64,000 bases of DNA from Aldrovandia affinis (GCA_029706075.1 JAINUG010000473.1:164001-228000), one strand, 5' to 3'. Positions 48,445 to 61,384 are shown, counted from the first letter of the stretch. Program-made: numbers and translations. The notes: generated by a model not told the origin, from the sequence alone.

Positions 48445-51400
48445 TAGCACTCAGTTTAAATTAATTGCCCCTAATGGTTGTTCTGTAATGGCTGAAGAGT
48501 GATTCTGAATTCTGTTGCATTGTTATTGACAGCTGTGCATTGCCATGACAACAGCCCCCCACCCCATCCTTGCACAACATCTCTAATCTGATGTCATGAG
48601 GTCGTGACCTCTACAGGTCACTGTCATTCCAGCAGGGTACTTCCTGTGTCGCTGGCATGTCTGGCTCCTCCTTGTGTTTGTGTAGCTCATTCTCCCGTTA
48701 TGACAGCAGTGGTAGTGGATTGATGAGTCGCTTCTGTAGGCGAGCCCCTTCCTGGCCCTGCGCGCTGCGGGTGAAAACGCCGTCCGTGGAATGCAAGGCC
48801 GCTGTAATTTCCTGTGTGTCTCCGTGACCGTCTACAGCGCTGTATTTGACATGTGTTCATTATCCGCTTCTTATGAGGGGGGTGAGATCTTGCAAAGGAC
48901 TTCATGTGGTGGTGGGATTGGGGAGAGAGGAGAGGGGGTTGTGGTGCCCTGCCTTGCACGGGGGGGTCCTGAGTAGTCTCCTCCTGTAATCCCCCATAAA
49001 TATCCCCCCCCTGGCCAAAAGCCCTCATTATGCATGTAGCTTATGCAGGCCGTGGGTTTAGCTCACCCTGTACGCTAACAGATAACAAACAGACGAATCC
49101 TATAAAAGAGGGGGATTAAAATGGAAATGCACACGATTAAAACAGGATATGAGGCAGGGGGTTCCATGGGATCATTCAAGCAATTTCTCATAAAGATTTT
49201 GACTGAATGGATTCATTCCGTTTCATTCTGTCGGTATTCGTTCGGTCATGACGGGGAGTTGAAAAGTAAAGAAAGGTTTTGTGGGTGTGTGGAGCTTTCC
49301 ATTGTGATCAACAAAGCTGGTGCTCAAATTCGAGCTTGAAAACGGTTTCGTAAAAACTCATAAAACACTGCTGTTGTGTATAATATTTCATCATTGGCTG
49401 CTGCACTTTCCCGGTCATCAATCTCCCGATGCTAGAATTGATTTGAAAAACGTCTGATTCTGATTGATTAAATCACATCATTTACTTGCTTGACAGAAGT
49501 TTATAACCAGGACAGCTTGTACAGTTTACATGTGATACATTTAAATGGCTTGATAATTACTGCGGAAAATTCAAATACCTCGTTTGGATGCCAGACCAGC
49601 AGTGCCCCTCGCAAAACTTTGAACCTGCAACCCCGCTTTCCTGACCGCCGCACGGGCGCGGTGAGCTCAGCGGAGCTGTCGGTCTGTCCCCCGGCCCTTC
49701 AGAACGCGGGGGCGTTTTTTGGGCGCGGTCCAAATGTTAACCGTAACTGCGGCGCTGAAATACAGCCTTGGAGATGTGACCTCATCGTCCGGGGATAAAT
49801 CGTGCGGCTATAACGAGAGACGGCGGGTTTTAATCGCGTCCCGTCATTCATCTCGAGCGAAAGCGCATTGTGTCAGACGATTTATACAGGCAAACGCCGT
49901 TCCGTTCCCAATCGCACTCAGCCTTAATACCCAGGCCTCGTAACAAATCATAGAGCCTGTTGTCACTTTCATTGTTCTTTCACATCACGAAATCCCCCAA
50001 TGTTACTGATAGTCCCACCTCCCCCAAGAAAAATTGGAAGTGTGAGGAGAAGGACTCTATTAACGTTCGTCTGACTATGCAAATGTATCAGATGGCCTCC
50101 GCTTGAGTTTCATCCAATCATGTCTGCTGCCATAATGAGCAGTAAAATGAGAATCTAGCACAATGCCTGTTTAAAAAAAAACCACAAAAAAACCAGATCT
50201 TGTCATGGTAAGTGACTCATTGGAAAATCACATTATTCATAATTGAGATGGGTCACGTCCAATATTGTCATTTTGCACTTCTTGTGTAATTCACTCCAGA
50301 ATAATGTGTCCACGGGTACGATGTTGAATCTGAAGCGCTCCATTGTTCCTCGTGCGCTCTTGATTGAAATGTTTAATGTGTGTGTTTTCCGTAGCGCCGT
50401 CTGTGCCGTGGGTGGAGGTGAAGTCAGTCTTTTAGGCTTAATGGCTTCTGTAATGACGGTAATTCTGAAGTGCCGTTATGTTGCCTGGTAATGGGATGCG
50501 TGGAAAGTGGTACCTTCAGAGAGGCCAGTGCAGAATTTGATCAGCCTACGAGAACATCTTTAGAAGCTATTTTGTTCATTGTGAACCACCAAGTCTTAGA
50601 ATGTCTACTGACGGCTGCTGTTGTCAAATCTTGAATCCAGTGTTAAAGACTGAATCCATACCTAATTAGAATACCTAACCTAACTAATCCATAACTGTTA
50701 CTAACGTAATACCTAATTGTTATGGAAACATTGTCATTTAATTTGTTAACCATTGTTTTGATGCGGGCTGTGTAGCCTTTCCTTAGTGCTGTTATTAGAT
50801 TCGATTTTTTTCTCGCCTGCTCTCGCAGTTCTGACCCGAACTGGGCTTTGCATGCGGGTCCTTTTAGCCTCCAGCACCAGCAGCACTATTTTAATCTGTT
50901 GAAAGTGTTAAATCAATAATCAAGACACATCAGCCTCAAGTCTGTTCCATATCCATCGTCTGTGATCCCTTCAAAAAACAGCATCTGAATAAATAGTGTT
51001 ACAAACTTGAATCCTCCTCTAAAGTCTAAAACTTTAACATATAAGGATTTGTTAAAGATTGCGTTTGTAGGCCGGTCATATCGCTGCATTGTTGTCCTCC
51101 GTTGGTTTGGTAGAGCGCGTAGACCAGCGTGTGTTCCTCCAAAATGCGCGTGGCCAGCCTCTGCCTCTTTCTTTGCTCTGCAGTCCACCAGCTGAGCTGC
51201 GCAGGAGGACTGCACTCCTTATTTAGTCGGTCAGACTGCAGGTGCCTGAGTGACCAGAGGGGGCGCTCTTGTGCGATGTGCCTGCTGAATGAGGCCATCC
51301 CTGCGTGAATCTGGATTCCCCTCTCCAATTGTGTCAAATTGTGAGCGTGCCAGAGGCAGCCGAGTCCAGCGGCCTCGTGGGGTGGTGATTCATTGGCCGT

Positions 51401-51744
51401 AGCTCTGGGCCGCTGGCCACAGTTGGCGCTCGCGGTCAGTTTCCGTGGGGATGCAACGCACCACTGCAGTGAGAACGAACGCTTTAGTCGGATCTGTGTC
51501 TTTGGATTCCCGCAGCGCGTTCACCCCATTAGCAGTTGCTGAAATTTTGTGTGAGACTTTGGTTCTGGAGATTGCTTTGCATCAGAACAACATGTCAAGC
51601 ATGAGTTCACATATCTGGTTTTCAAAGCACAGTTCAAAGGCAAATTGCTGAATCTGACTGTACTGGAGGTTTGCACACGTTTGTGTTTGTGTGTGTTTGT
51701 GTGTGTCTTTGCATATATTTGTGTGTATGTAGTTTGTGTGTGAG
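48445..51744. other. Intergenic or intron stretch, no gene recognised
   Basis: Unique sequence. 49.6-49.9 kb is CpG-richer; 50.1-50.5 kb is AT-richer. A CTCF-core-like word agggggcgc lies at about 51258. No supported exon. Confidence 0.4.
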
Positions 51745-51747
51745 TTT

Positions 51748-51899
<152 letters not shown>

Positions 51900-52235
51900 G
51901 TCCGTATATGTATTTGTATTTTTTTGTACGCACTTTTGAAATTTTGAGTGTCTGCTAAATAATGAAATGCAAATGTGAACTCAAATGTGGGTGAGGAGGC
52001 ATGTGTGCTTGCTCCCATGCACATGCGCGCTTATTGAGATTTAACTGAGTGGAGCTGACACACGGTGTACAGTAAGGAGGTGTGTGTGTGTGTACATGTG
52101 TGTGAATGTTCAGACAGCAGAGGCAGTTGGACTCTCCAGTGCCGTGGTTGAGGCAGCGCTCCAGTCAGACAGGTGAGAGATTTCCACTGGTTTTAGGGGC
52201 CGTGTGGAATGAGAGCGAGGCGAGCAGGGGCCTCT

Positions 52236-52241
52236 CTGAAC

Positions 52242-52268
<27 letters not shown>
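52236..52268. repeat. (GA)n microsatellite
   Basis: About 16 GA units after gaacagag. Confidence 0.85.
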
Positions 52269-52275
<7 letters not shown>

Positions 52276-53132
52276 AGGCCTGACTTTTATGTCTCCTTTA
52301 TTTAGCTGTCAGGTTTGTTTTGCAATGCACAAAGTTACACAAACAGTGTCAAGCAGCAAATAAAATACATTTAGAAAAGCAATAACAGTGTCAGGCTTCA
52401 AATAACCATAAATACAATTAACACTTAGTCTAGTAAAAGTGAATAAATAGTCAATAAAAAATAAAACACAAACAATAAAACCCAAAACACCCTGAATCAA
52501 GGGAAAGGGAAAGAGAGAAGAGAGGGAGAGGGACAGAAAGACAGGAGGAGAGAGAGAGAATGCAGAGCTAAGCTGCAGTCCTCCTATAGCCCTGTTGTCC
52601 GTACACACGTACGGTCAGCAGAGACCAGTCAGCAGCCTGGCCCGGAGCCGCATCGGACGGTGGCACCGAGAGCCGGCGGGTGTGCGGCCCTACCGCCTCT
52701 CCGGGCCTCTGTCACATGCTCCCCTTATTTACGCTTTGAAAGGGACAGCTGTTTGCGCTCGGGTCATTGGCCTGCTGGGCCGGGGCTGTGTGACCGGGCG
52801 ATTCCCTGACCCAGCGGCTCTGGAAAATGACCGACCTCAGCATTCTACAGAGAGGCCGCTGGGCGCTTCTGCAGCGCTAGGCCCCGCAAACCCGGTAACC
52901 CAAAACCTGCTTTTCCCGTATTCACGTCCGCGTGAGCTTTCAGCCTCCGCTGAGGTGAGGGGAAGAAGTGATCGATCGGCCCCTGTTACCGTGCTGAAGG
53001 GGTTTGTTTAAAGGTGAGTTTTGACTCAGTGGGTCCTGCACGGGGCAGGGTGCAGTTCTGAAATGGGCACTCTGTCCGGGACACTGCTCCCGTGTGCTGC
53101 GATGCGCTCCGATCTCAGGCTGTTTTTTGTGG

Positions 53133-53133
<1 letters not shown>

Positions 53134-53168
<35 letters not shown>
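53134..53168. repeat. (CT)n microsatellite
   Basis: About 17 CT units. Confidence 0.9.
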
Positions 53169-53170
<2 letters not shown>

Positions 53171-54239
53171 ACTGGGATGTATTAATCCTGGAGCGGGACG
53201 CTGGCAGGGTGAGTTATGAATAGTACAATAGTACATTTGGGGACGGTTGGCGGCTTTGTGCTGCTCTCCCAGCAGCGCTGTAATGGTGCGTTTGGGACGG
53301 GCGGAAGCCAGCTGGGTGGCTGCCCCGTCTCACTGCGCTCCAGTGACTCCTTCCCTGTCCTGCTGGGCTCCCCGTGGCGGGACGGTCCAATCGTGAGCCC
53401 CCTTCCCCCTCGTCTGCATCATTCAATTGCACTCCTCTTGTGCTTTCCCAGAAGTCTGTTCAGGAGTTTTTTCATGCGGTGTGACACATGCCTGACTGCA
53501 GGAATGGGTAATTGGGGAGGGGGGGCGGGCAGACACAGGGGGTACTGAAGCATATGCACAAGGCATTGTATATACTGTGCATTTTTTATTTGGAGGGGCT
53601 GAAAGTTTGGGTGGCCCCTCACTCCCCTGCCCCCCTCCCCAACCTGGAGCCGGGCCTGGCGTGACATCATGCCTTGCACAGTTCAGCTCCGTTACCGTGG
53701 GAGGGAGTGATTTGATTGGCCGGGGCCCCTCTCCCAGTGATGCCCGTGTTGTTATGTAAGTCATTCCCGTTAATGCACGCCAGCTGACGGCACGCAGGGG
53801 GACTGAGCTGCGCTTGAAGGGCAGCTTGATTTATCCCGGCGTACAGCGCGATGCCCAGATATGCCAGGGGAGAGACGCATTACCGCTATCGGCCGCGCTG
53901 TTAATCTTAGCGAGATGAAGTCAGGATTGTCGCCCGCCAATAACGTGATGGACCCGTCGCAGGCAGTCAGCCAAGGGGTCCGAGGAGGTATAAATTATTT
54001 GGGATAAATATACTCGGACTGAAAGTGAAGTCCGTCCAACTGGCAAGAAAAATTCTGCTATAAACTCCCGGCGTTACGAGAACAGGGTGGATGTGACGTT
54101 GTCCCCTTCTGGGCTGCCATTTGTCCCCCGAGCTTTGTGACACGCCCCCTGTCCATTTATGGTCGTTGTGATTCAGCTGTTTATTTATTTCCCGAAGCGC
54201 AGCGTTTTTAACATTTTTTAAATTAAAAATTAAAAAACT

Positions 54240-54553
54240 GATTTTACCCTGTTTTTCTCCCAATTTGGTAGCCAATTACTCCCGCTGTGCTTAGTTCAAT
54301 CCCCTCCCTGGTAGTTCACTGCCGTAGTCCTGTGACCGGCAGTGACAAAGGTGAAGCGCTGCCTCCTCTGAGACAGTACTACTCATCGTGCAGTCGGCAC
54401 CCCAGAACCACTCCTGTGCGCAGCGAACTGTGTGTGTCGGCTTCCCTCTCCCCTCCCTGGGGCGGACAGAGCAGACTCTGGCGCGACGGGGAATCGAACC
54501 CCGGTCGCCGTGGCCAGCGTCGAACGTTGAAACCACTAGACCACGCGGGGAGG
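54240..54553 (-). repeat. SINE with tRNA-like head, fourth copy of the 'ccaaattgggag' family
   Basis: Minus-strand head tccccgcgtggtctagtggt and perfect B box ggttcgattcc, body cctccctggggcgga in reverse, tail tttttctcccaatttggtag at the left. This is the best-preserved tRNA head of the family. Confidence 0.75.
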
Positions 54554-54670
54554 GAGGCAGCGCAGAGTTTTTTGCTTCGGCTCCAAAATGTTGGCACGTC
54601 CACTAACCGCTGCACCTGTGAAGACCTTCGCGAGGAAGATGCCAGGAAAAAATCACCGGACAATTTATGC

Positions 54671-55480
54671 GGGAAAAGTCTGCCTTCTGTGCACTGGCAT
54701 CTTAACGACCTGCTCGATAGGATTATAGAACTCGTAACTCCGGTTGTATTGATCGGCCGTGTAGCAGGGCCATAAACAAGCAGATTATATGTAGAGTGGC
54801 CGGGTATTTCCCCATACTTATTTATGAGTTCATCTTGGATTTGACTTAAATCTTCTGAATGGCTAGAAAACGCCCCTTCGCTAAAGGAGTGCACAATTAA
54901 TTCTCGACATCGTTATTTTTAAGCAGGCCCTAAGGCATTGCCATGACTTGTCGTAATCCATGGCAACTACAGCTGTGCGCACTGTCTCCGGCTATACTGG
55001 TGCTCTGCTTTAGTTTCAGTCACTCATGACAATTTTTTCTATTAATTTGATTCAGAATTTTTCCAGTTTTTCTCCCAATTGGGAAAAGTCTGCCTTCTGT
55101 GCACTGGCATCTTAACGACCTGCTCGATAGGATTATAGAACTCGTAACTCCGGTTGCATTGATCGTCCGTGTAGCAGGGCCATAAACAAGCAGATTATAT
55201 GTAGAGTGGCCGGGTATTTCCCCATACTTATTTATGAGTTCATCTTGGATTTGACTTAAATCTTGTGAATGGTTAGAAAACGCCCCTTCGCTAAAAGAGT
55301 GCACAATTAATTCTCGACATCGTTATTTTTAAGCAGGCCCTAAGGCATTGCCATGACTTGTCGTAATCCATGGCAACTACAGCTGTGCGCACTGTCTCTG
55401 GCTATACTGGTGCTCTGCTTTAGTTTCAGTCGCTCATGACAATTTCTTCTATAAATTTGATTCAGAATTTTCTCCCAATT
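54671..55480. repeat. Tandem duplication, unit about 400-410 bp
   Basis: 54671-55080 and 55081-55480 both start gggaaaagtctgccttctgt and end in tctcccaatt. I count roughly ten single-base differences between them, plus a short indel near the end, so the event is fairly recent. The unit ends in a stub of the SINE tail. Confidence 0.93.
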
Positions 55481-55735
55481 ATATCCTCTATTTATTTCGA
55501 TTCGCCCTCCCCCACAAACTCACCGCCCGTCCTCTGGGTCAAGTCAATTCCTCGAGGCCAGCGATGATCCCTCTCCTCTGAGATGGAACTCGCCTACTTC
55601 TGGAGACAGGCTTTGCGCTTCTTGGCGAATTCATGCCGGCTCACCCTCCCCTGTCCCGATTGGGGCTCCCTGCCAGGGCCGGTCTGGCGCAGTGGGGTTT
55701 ACTAGGCAGCTCACACTGAGCATGCTATCGAGGCC
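55466..55735 (-). repeat. SINE copy of the 'ccaaattgggag' family, head eroded
   Basis: Shares agcgatgatccctctcctct and gatggaactcgcc with 1-196 in reverse. The tRNA-like head is not recognisable. A further tail fragment lies at 55858-55912. Confidence 0.6.
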
Positions 55736-56860
55736 CCTCGTGACAGGTGTTGATGGAATTGCACCATTTATAGTCAGTGAGTTTATGGTTCCCAAAAAAC
55801 TCCAGCTGCTCCGTGGGAGAGAATTGGCTCGTGTTTCACATCGCAACCCCTTATTTCTTCTTTCAATTTTTTTTTGCCATTTTCTCCCAATTTGGTAGCC
55901 AATTGTACCCTACATCCATTTCAACTGTCCGTTCCCTTGTACTATGAGCATAACAAAAAGCATTGCCACAATGTTGTAAAAGCAAGCATCAGATGCATCG
56001 CATTAAAGCGCTTGTAGCCAATGGTTAATTTCTGAAAAAGAAAACCTGTAAACAAACAAAACAAAAAAAACTGTATACATATAGTAATTATAATAATTGC
56101 TATAATTATAATAATAATTATTATTAATAATTAAATATTGCACAATGAGAGCAACCATAGATATGTAATATTATAGATATTGTTATAGATATTGTAGATA
56201 TCGAACATGCAGTAACACAGTTACCTGAAGGCCTGGTCCAGGTACAGTAATGGGGAACAGGAAAGTGTGATTTCTGGCGTTTCGTTGCACAAGAGGACTA
56301 TGCGCATTCCCATGGCAACGCTGCAGCACAGTCTGAAGTTCAGCTGAGTTGTCGCTGCATTGAGCTGTGTCTTTACTGCACTAAGCAAAAACACCTTTCT
56401 GATCTGTGTGACCGGACTGACAATGAGATGGGGACTCCTACCTCAGATACTGCATATTATGCGTATGTTGTATATTACTTACACATGTATTCATTTACAA
56501 TTGTGTGTTTTTCACCTTCGTAATTGATTGATCATTACTTTTTCTGTTCAGTAGACATGAAGCTTTTGTATGATTTTGTAACCAGAAGAGTAAGCTTAAG
56601 CCACAGTGTTGAGATATTGGGCTTGCAGTCTTGCTTGCAGCGTGCAGAGCTGAGAGGTCAATTGAATTAAATATTAAAGAGCTTGGAGCACAGAGGCAGG
56701 AAGTGAGGTCACAGTCCGTCAGCTGGGAGTGGGACCGATGTGGTGGACAGAGAGAGTGCGGCTGGGCGTGCGTGCCTACTCCTGTGCTTGTGTGCATGCG
56801 TATTTATGGAGATTTAACTGAGTGGACCTGACATAGTAAGGAGGCATGCTCTTGTAAGGT

Positions 56861-56927
<67 letters not shown>

Positions 56928-56938
56928 TGTGTGTCTGT

Positions 56939-56988
<50 letters not shown>
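56861..56988. repeat. (GT)n microsatellite
   Basis: Two GT runs around a gtctgtgtgtctgtgtgtct segment. Confidence 0.92.
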
Positions 56989-57084
56989 AGACGGGATTCT
57001 GCTCTAAGCTGTGTTGACAGGCAGCACGCTGCTGGGGGATTCAGTGAGTCAGCAGGAAGCCATGGGGCTGTGGCCTCCCTTCCC

Positions 57085-57405
57085 CTCTGTCTTCTCTCCT
57101 CCCTCTCTCTCTGTCTCCCTCCCTCCATACCTCATTCTCTCTCTCCCCCTCTCTCTCTCTCCCTCTCTCTCTTCTCTCTTCCCCCTCTCTCTCTCTCCCC
57201 TCCCCCTCTCTCTCTCTCCTCCCTGTCTATGTCTATGTGTCTTTTGCTCCCCTTCTCTCTCTCTCAACCCTCTCTCGCCTCTCTCCTCCCTCTCTCTCTC
57301 TCCCTCTCCCTCTCTCTTCTCTCCTCCCTCTCCCTCTCTCCCTCTCTCTTTCTCTCTCTCTCTCTCTCCCCACCCCCCACCTCTTTCTCTCTCCCTCTCT
57401 CTCTC
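57085..57405. repeat. Polypyrimidine (CT/CCT)n tract of about 300 bases
   Basis: Almost only C and T on this strand with few interruptions (one at about 57225-57245). All open frames across it are compositional artefacts. Confidence 0.9.
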
Positions 57406-58099
57406 GTGGATTCATACTGGTTGCATCCCTGACCCTTCGGCTCATTGGCTGATGGACGGGACTGCTGGAGATCTGCTCCCAGCTGACTGCTGCAACCCTA
57501 TCCCACAATGCTTTGCAGCTTGTGCTGCAGTGAGCCGATGGACAGAGAAAGAGATGGAACGGGAGATTGGGCTTAAATACACATTGATTTTCTGAACACT
57601 ATAGATCTTGCTTGATTAGAAAACCAGATAAAAATGTATTATTAACTTGGTTTTCTTTCTTTGTGGTTATGAAATTATGGATTCAAGAGTTACTTCCTAT
57701 GTTGTTCCTTGTCCAGGACAGATGTAGATCCTCACTGGAAGATACTGTGTAAAATCAGTCTTACATAAAAGATAGTGTTGCATCACTGTTCTCTGATTTA
57801 AATATTTATACATGCTATAAGTGCCTGTGCTTGACTACAGGAAGCAGGCCCATAGGGGTTTGATGAGCAGTTGTATAACAGCCCTGATTTGATTTGTGTT
57901 GTATCACTCCTGCGTGACTCATCCTGCTGAGGAATAAAAGGGTGACAACCTTTGTGCTATTGGTTCTAAAAGGAACGTCTTTCCCGAATACGTCCCTCCC
58001 CCCTGCCTCCCTCTCTGGGTGGTAGCTGCAGGTGCGTGTTCAATGTGGCAGAGAGTCTGTCTTCTCCTTAATGACTCAACTTGGTCTGCCATAGCATTC

Positions 58100-58504
58100 C
58101 CTGACCCAGGAAGTGAAAAGCCACTGGTACAGAGCCCCATGATGTCATAACCTGACCCAGGAAGTGAAAGGCCACTGGTAAAGAGCCCCATGATGTCATA
58201 ACCTGACCCAGGAAGTGAAAAGCCACTGGTACAGAGCAGCATGATGTCATGACCTGACCCAGGAAGTGAAAGGCCACTGGTACAGAGCAGCATGATGTCA
58301 TAACCTGACCCAGGAAGTGAAAAGCCACTGGTACAGAGCTCCATGATGTCATAACCTGACCCAGGAAGTGAAAAGCCACTGGTACAGAGCTCCATGATGT
58401 CATAACCTGACCCAGGAAGTGAAAAGCCACTGGTACAGAGCTCCATGATGTCATAACCTGACCCAGGAAGTGAAAAGCCACTGGTACAGAGCCCCATGAT
58501 GTCA
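58100..58504. repeat. 51-bp minisatellite, eight copies
   Basis: Unit: cctgacccaggaagtgaaaa, then gccactggtacagagcccca, then tgatgtcataa. Copies differ by only a few bases (gcccc/gctcc/gcagc). Because 51 is a multiple of three, the minus strand stays open through all copies; this is not evidence for a gene. Confidence 0.97.
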
Positions 58505-58650
58505 GTCATTTTGGCCCTCACTTGGAAGGGCTTTACATGAGATCTTGCTGGGATGTGTGTCTCAATCACGTTTAATCTCAGTGGGTTTGAGCCGCACCGA
58601 GTCCCACTGAAGAAGGCAGTGCACGTGTACCTGACCAGGGGCAGCTGAAC

Positions 58651-58808
58651 TTACATCATTATTATTTTTCTGCATTTAGCATTTATCTTATCCAGAGCGA
58701 CTTAGACAGTCTACATTTCCTTCCATACAATCCATTCATACAGCTGGATATTTACTGAAGCAATGAGTACAACAGCAGTGCCCCACCTGGGAATGAAGCC
58801 AGTTCCCT
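58651..58808 (-). mobile_element. V-SINE-like retroposon, head missing
   Basis: Retains ttatccagagcgacttagac, cagctggatatttactgaag and gtgccccacctgggaatgaa in the reverse order expected of a minus-strand copy. The A-box end is absent. Confidence 0.82.
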
Positions 58809-59021
58809 GTATAGTAATATACTATACTATTAGCCCAGAGCCCATTAGCTAACTGTGCTCTGAGCTGCTGTGGGAGTCTCTCAGAGATAATGTGCATTCC
58901 TCCTGATAGTGAGTTGCAGAGTGTGATGTACTTTGAAACTGTCGGCCAGGGTGCTATTTTTTGGGGGGGGCCGGGGGAATGATTGGCATTCCTTGTGTTT
59001 TCTTTTCATCACAGAGAGATA

Positions 59022-59165
59022 CAGGTAACTGCCAAAATATAGGCAACTCTTTGGTAACCTGGGGGGGTTTGGGCCTGGCACCCCCTGATGGGCACTCGCG
59101 GTACTGCACCCATTTAAAGGAACCCTCATTTACTCAAGTGTTACCTTTATTTTGGCTGTTACCTG
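59022..59165. mobile_element. Tc1 deletion derivative (144-bp MITE) of the 20.4/47.9/63.5 kb family
   Basis: Ends caggtaactgccaaaatata and tttattttggctgttacctg with TA on both sides. The terminal sequence including catttactcaagtgttacct belongs to the same family as the longer copies; the transposase region is entirely gone. Confidence 0.85.
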
Positions 59166-60352
59166 TATCTCTTTTATTAGTCATTTAATAACAGAAATTA
59201 GCTGCGTTATTCTGGGTGTAGTTATGTTGTCTTGTTGTATGATAGGGATTTCTCCATTTTCTGTTTTGAAACCAGGTCTATAATGCACTTGATGAGTGTG
59301 ATTTGTATGGGTGACCTTCTCTCCCACTGTTGCCAAGGTAACACAGTTCTTTTTTTTGTTGAGATATTTTCTGGAACAGGATATATTTTTGTAACAGAAA
59401 ATCTCCCAGAGGGTCTTCTGTTCTGCGTGAGGTGACCTGCTTTTAAATTTGACCAACCCCCCAAAACAGACTGCGTGAATCCAATCCTTAATTTGGGTTT
59501 AGCCTAATTCATTTTGGGTTTCTGTATTTTTTTCTGGGTTTATGAATGTGCTGATTTGAGAAGTTATTTCTGAGTATCAGGTTAGAACAGAGTTTAGAAT
59601 TTTTGGAGAAAGTGATGATGCATAAAAACCTACTACTACTTCTAGGTAGTCATGGGGTGATATGGCCCATGTTATTTCACATAATGCCTTTGGTTCGTAT
59701 TAAATAACCCTGTTTGTTTAATGGAGTGATTTGGGTTGCTGTCCTTTACTCTAACTGTACATACAGATATTGGGACAGAGGTACATTACTCACGGAGAGT
59801 AACTTTTTCCCTTCGCCAATTAAAAAACCTGGTGCTCTTAGTTCATTGGTTCAGAGCTGTCGGGTTGTCTGTCCCATCTCACAGTGACCAATGACGTGGT
59901 TCTGTCCTGTCGGCTGGGGCTTAGCTCCACCCCCCTGGAACCCCCGGTACAAAGTCACACCCCTGCTGAACTCAGATGAAAATATGTCTTTGTCTGGTAA
60001 TCAAATATTTATTTCTGAAGTGCTTTCACTCGGAAACACCAGCCACTTGGGGAAGGTAAGAGCCAAACTCCTGGCCTGTGGTGAATGAGTAACTTTCTGC
60101 AGACCTGCTTTGAGAAGAAGCGAGGCCGCGTCTGAGAGAGTGGCAGATCTAGGACGCTCTGCAGGGGAACTTTGAGTCCCTCGCTGTCTGTCTGTCTGTC
60201 TCTGAGCGGGGAGGGGGACAGGTGGGAGACAGACCGCTATTCGTTCTCCTCCTGGACATCTCGGCTGTGAGAGGGGGGAAGGGTGCGGCGCTATGGGGAA
60301 CAGAGCGGTCTTTCTATGGACACTATAGATATTACTGCTCCTCTGTGTTAGC

Positions 60353-60905
60353 TATGGGCATGAGTGTGTATCAGTGTCAGAGCTCTGGGCATGAGTGTGT
60401 ATCTCAGTGTTAGGGCTGTGGGCATGAGGTGGCAGTCTGGTATAATGGTTGGGGAACTGGGCTTGTAACGTTAAGGTCGCAGGTTCAATCCCCAGGTGGG
60501 ACACTGCCATTGTACCCTTGAGCAAGGTACTTAACCTGAATTGCTTCAGTTAATATCCAGCTGTATAAATGGATTGTATGTAAAGAAATGTAAACTGTAA
60601 GTCGCTCTGGATAAGAGCGTCCGCTAAAATGCCTGTAATGTAATGTAATGTAATGTAATGTGCCAGTGTCAGAGCTGTGGGTATGAGTGTGTCTCAGTGT
60701 CAGAGCTGTGGGCATGAGTGTGTATCAGTGCTTAGGGCTGTGGGCATGTGTGTGTATCAGTGTTAGGGCTGTGGGCATGAGTGTGTCTCAGTGTCAGAGC
60801 TGTGGGCATGAGTGTGTATCAGTGCTTAGGGCTGTGGGCATGAGTGTGTATCTCAGTGTTAGGGCTGTGGGCATGAGTGTCTCAGTGTTCGAGCTAAGGG
60901 CATTA
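60353..60905. repeat. Minisatellite of about 30-bp unit, interrupted by a SINE
   Basis: Units of gggcatgagtgtgtatcagt plus gtcagagctgt occur at 60353-60429 and again at 60662-60905, about ten in all. Confidence 0.9.
60430..60661 (+). mobile_element. V-SINE-like retroposon inserted in the minisatellite
   Basis: Full length: ggcagtctggtataatggtt, B box ggttcaatcccc, ttgagcaaggtacttaacct, gtcgctctggataagagcgt and five taatg units. Minisatellite copies resume immediately after the tail. Confidence 0.92.
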
Positions 60906-61167
60906 GCGTGCTCTGCCCCTGCTTGTGTTGTAGCTGCCTGGGTGCATTGTCATGGCTCATGTTTCATCTTGTAGGATGTTGAATCTGTTTGGCTGTTAAC
61001 TGCTTCATAGAGAAAACCAGAAACACTTGAAATGATAACCTTTGCTGTGCCAGCTGAAAATGTGCTGATGAAACAATTTCTTATGAGTGACTGAGCTCAT
61101 TTCTTCCTTTTATAAACATCACAATAAGGAGAGAGTGAGCTGTCAACCCAAAAGTATGTCCAAGAAT

Positions 61168-61246
61168 GGTGTGTGTGTGTGTGTGTGTATATTGCAGGTC
61201 CTACAACAGTGTGTGTGTGTGTATGTGTGGGTTGCAGGTGCTACGA

Positions 61247-61294
<48 letters not shown>

Positions 61295-61336
61295 TGCAGG
61301 TGCTACAACAGTGCGTGCGTGTATGGTTGCAGGTGC

Positions 61337-61384
<48 letters not shown>

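Noticed and set aside
54379-55304. Minus-strand frames sharing an N-terminus (MHSFSEGAF...)
   Set aside because: They are two copies of the tandem duplication, read into SINE sequence; no known domain.
56863-57595. Ser/Leu/Pro-rich frames of about 190 codons
   Set aside because: Translations of GT and CT simple repeats.
58100-58504. CRISPR-like regular repeats
   Set aside because: There are no unique spacers; the units are directly adjacent, as in a minisatellite, and the genome is vertebrate.
57919-58569. 216-codon frame made of 17-residue repeats
   Set aside because: The 51-bp minisatellite unit is a multiple of three, so open frames arise automatically; there is no splice or start context.
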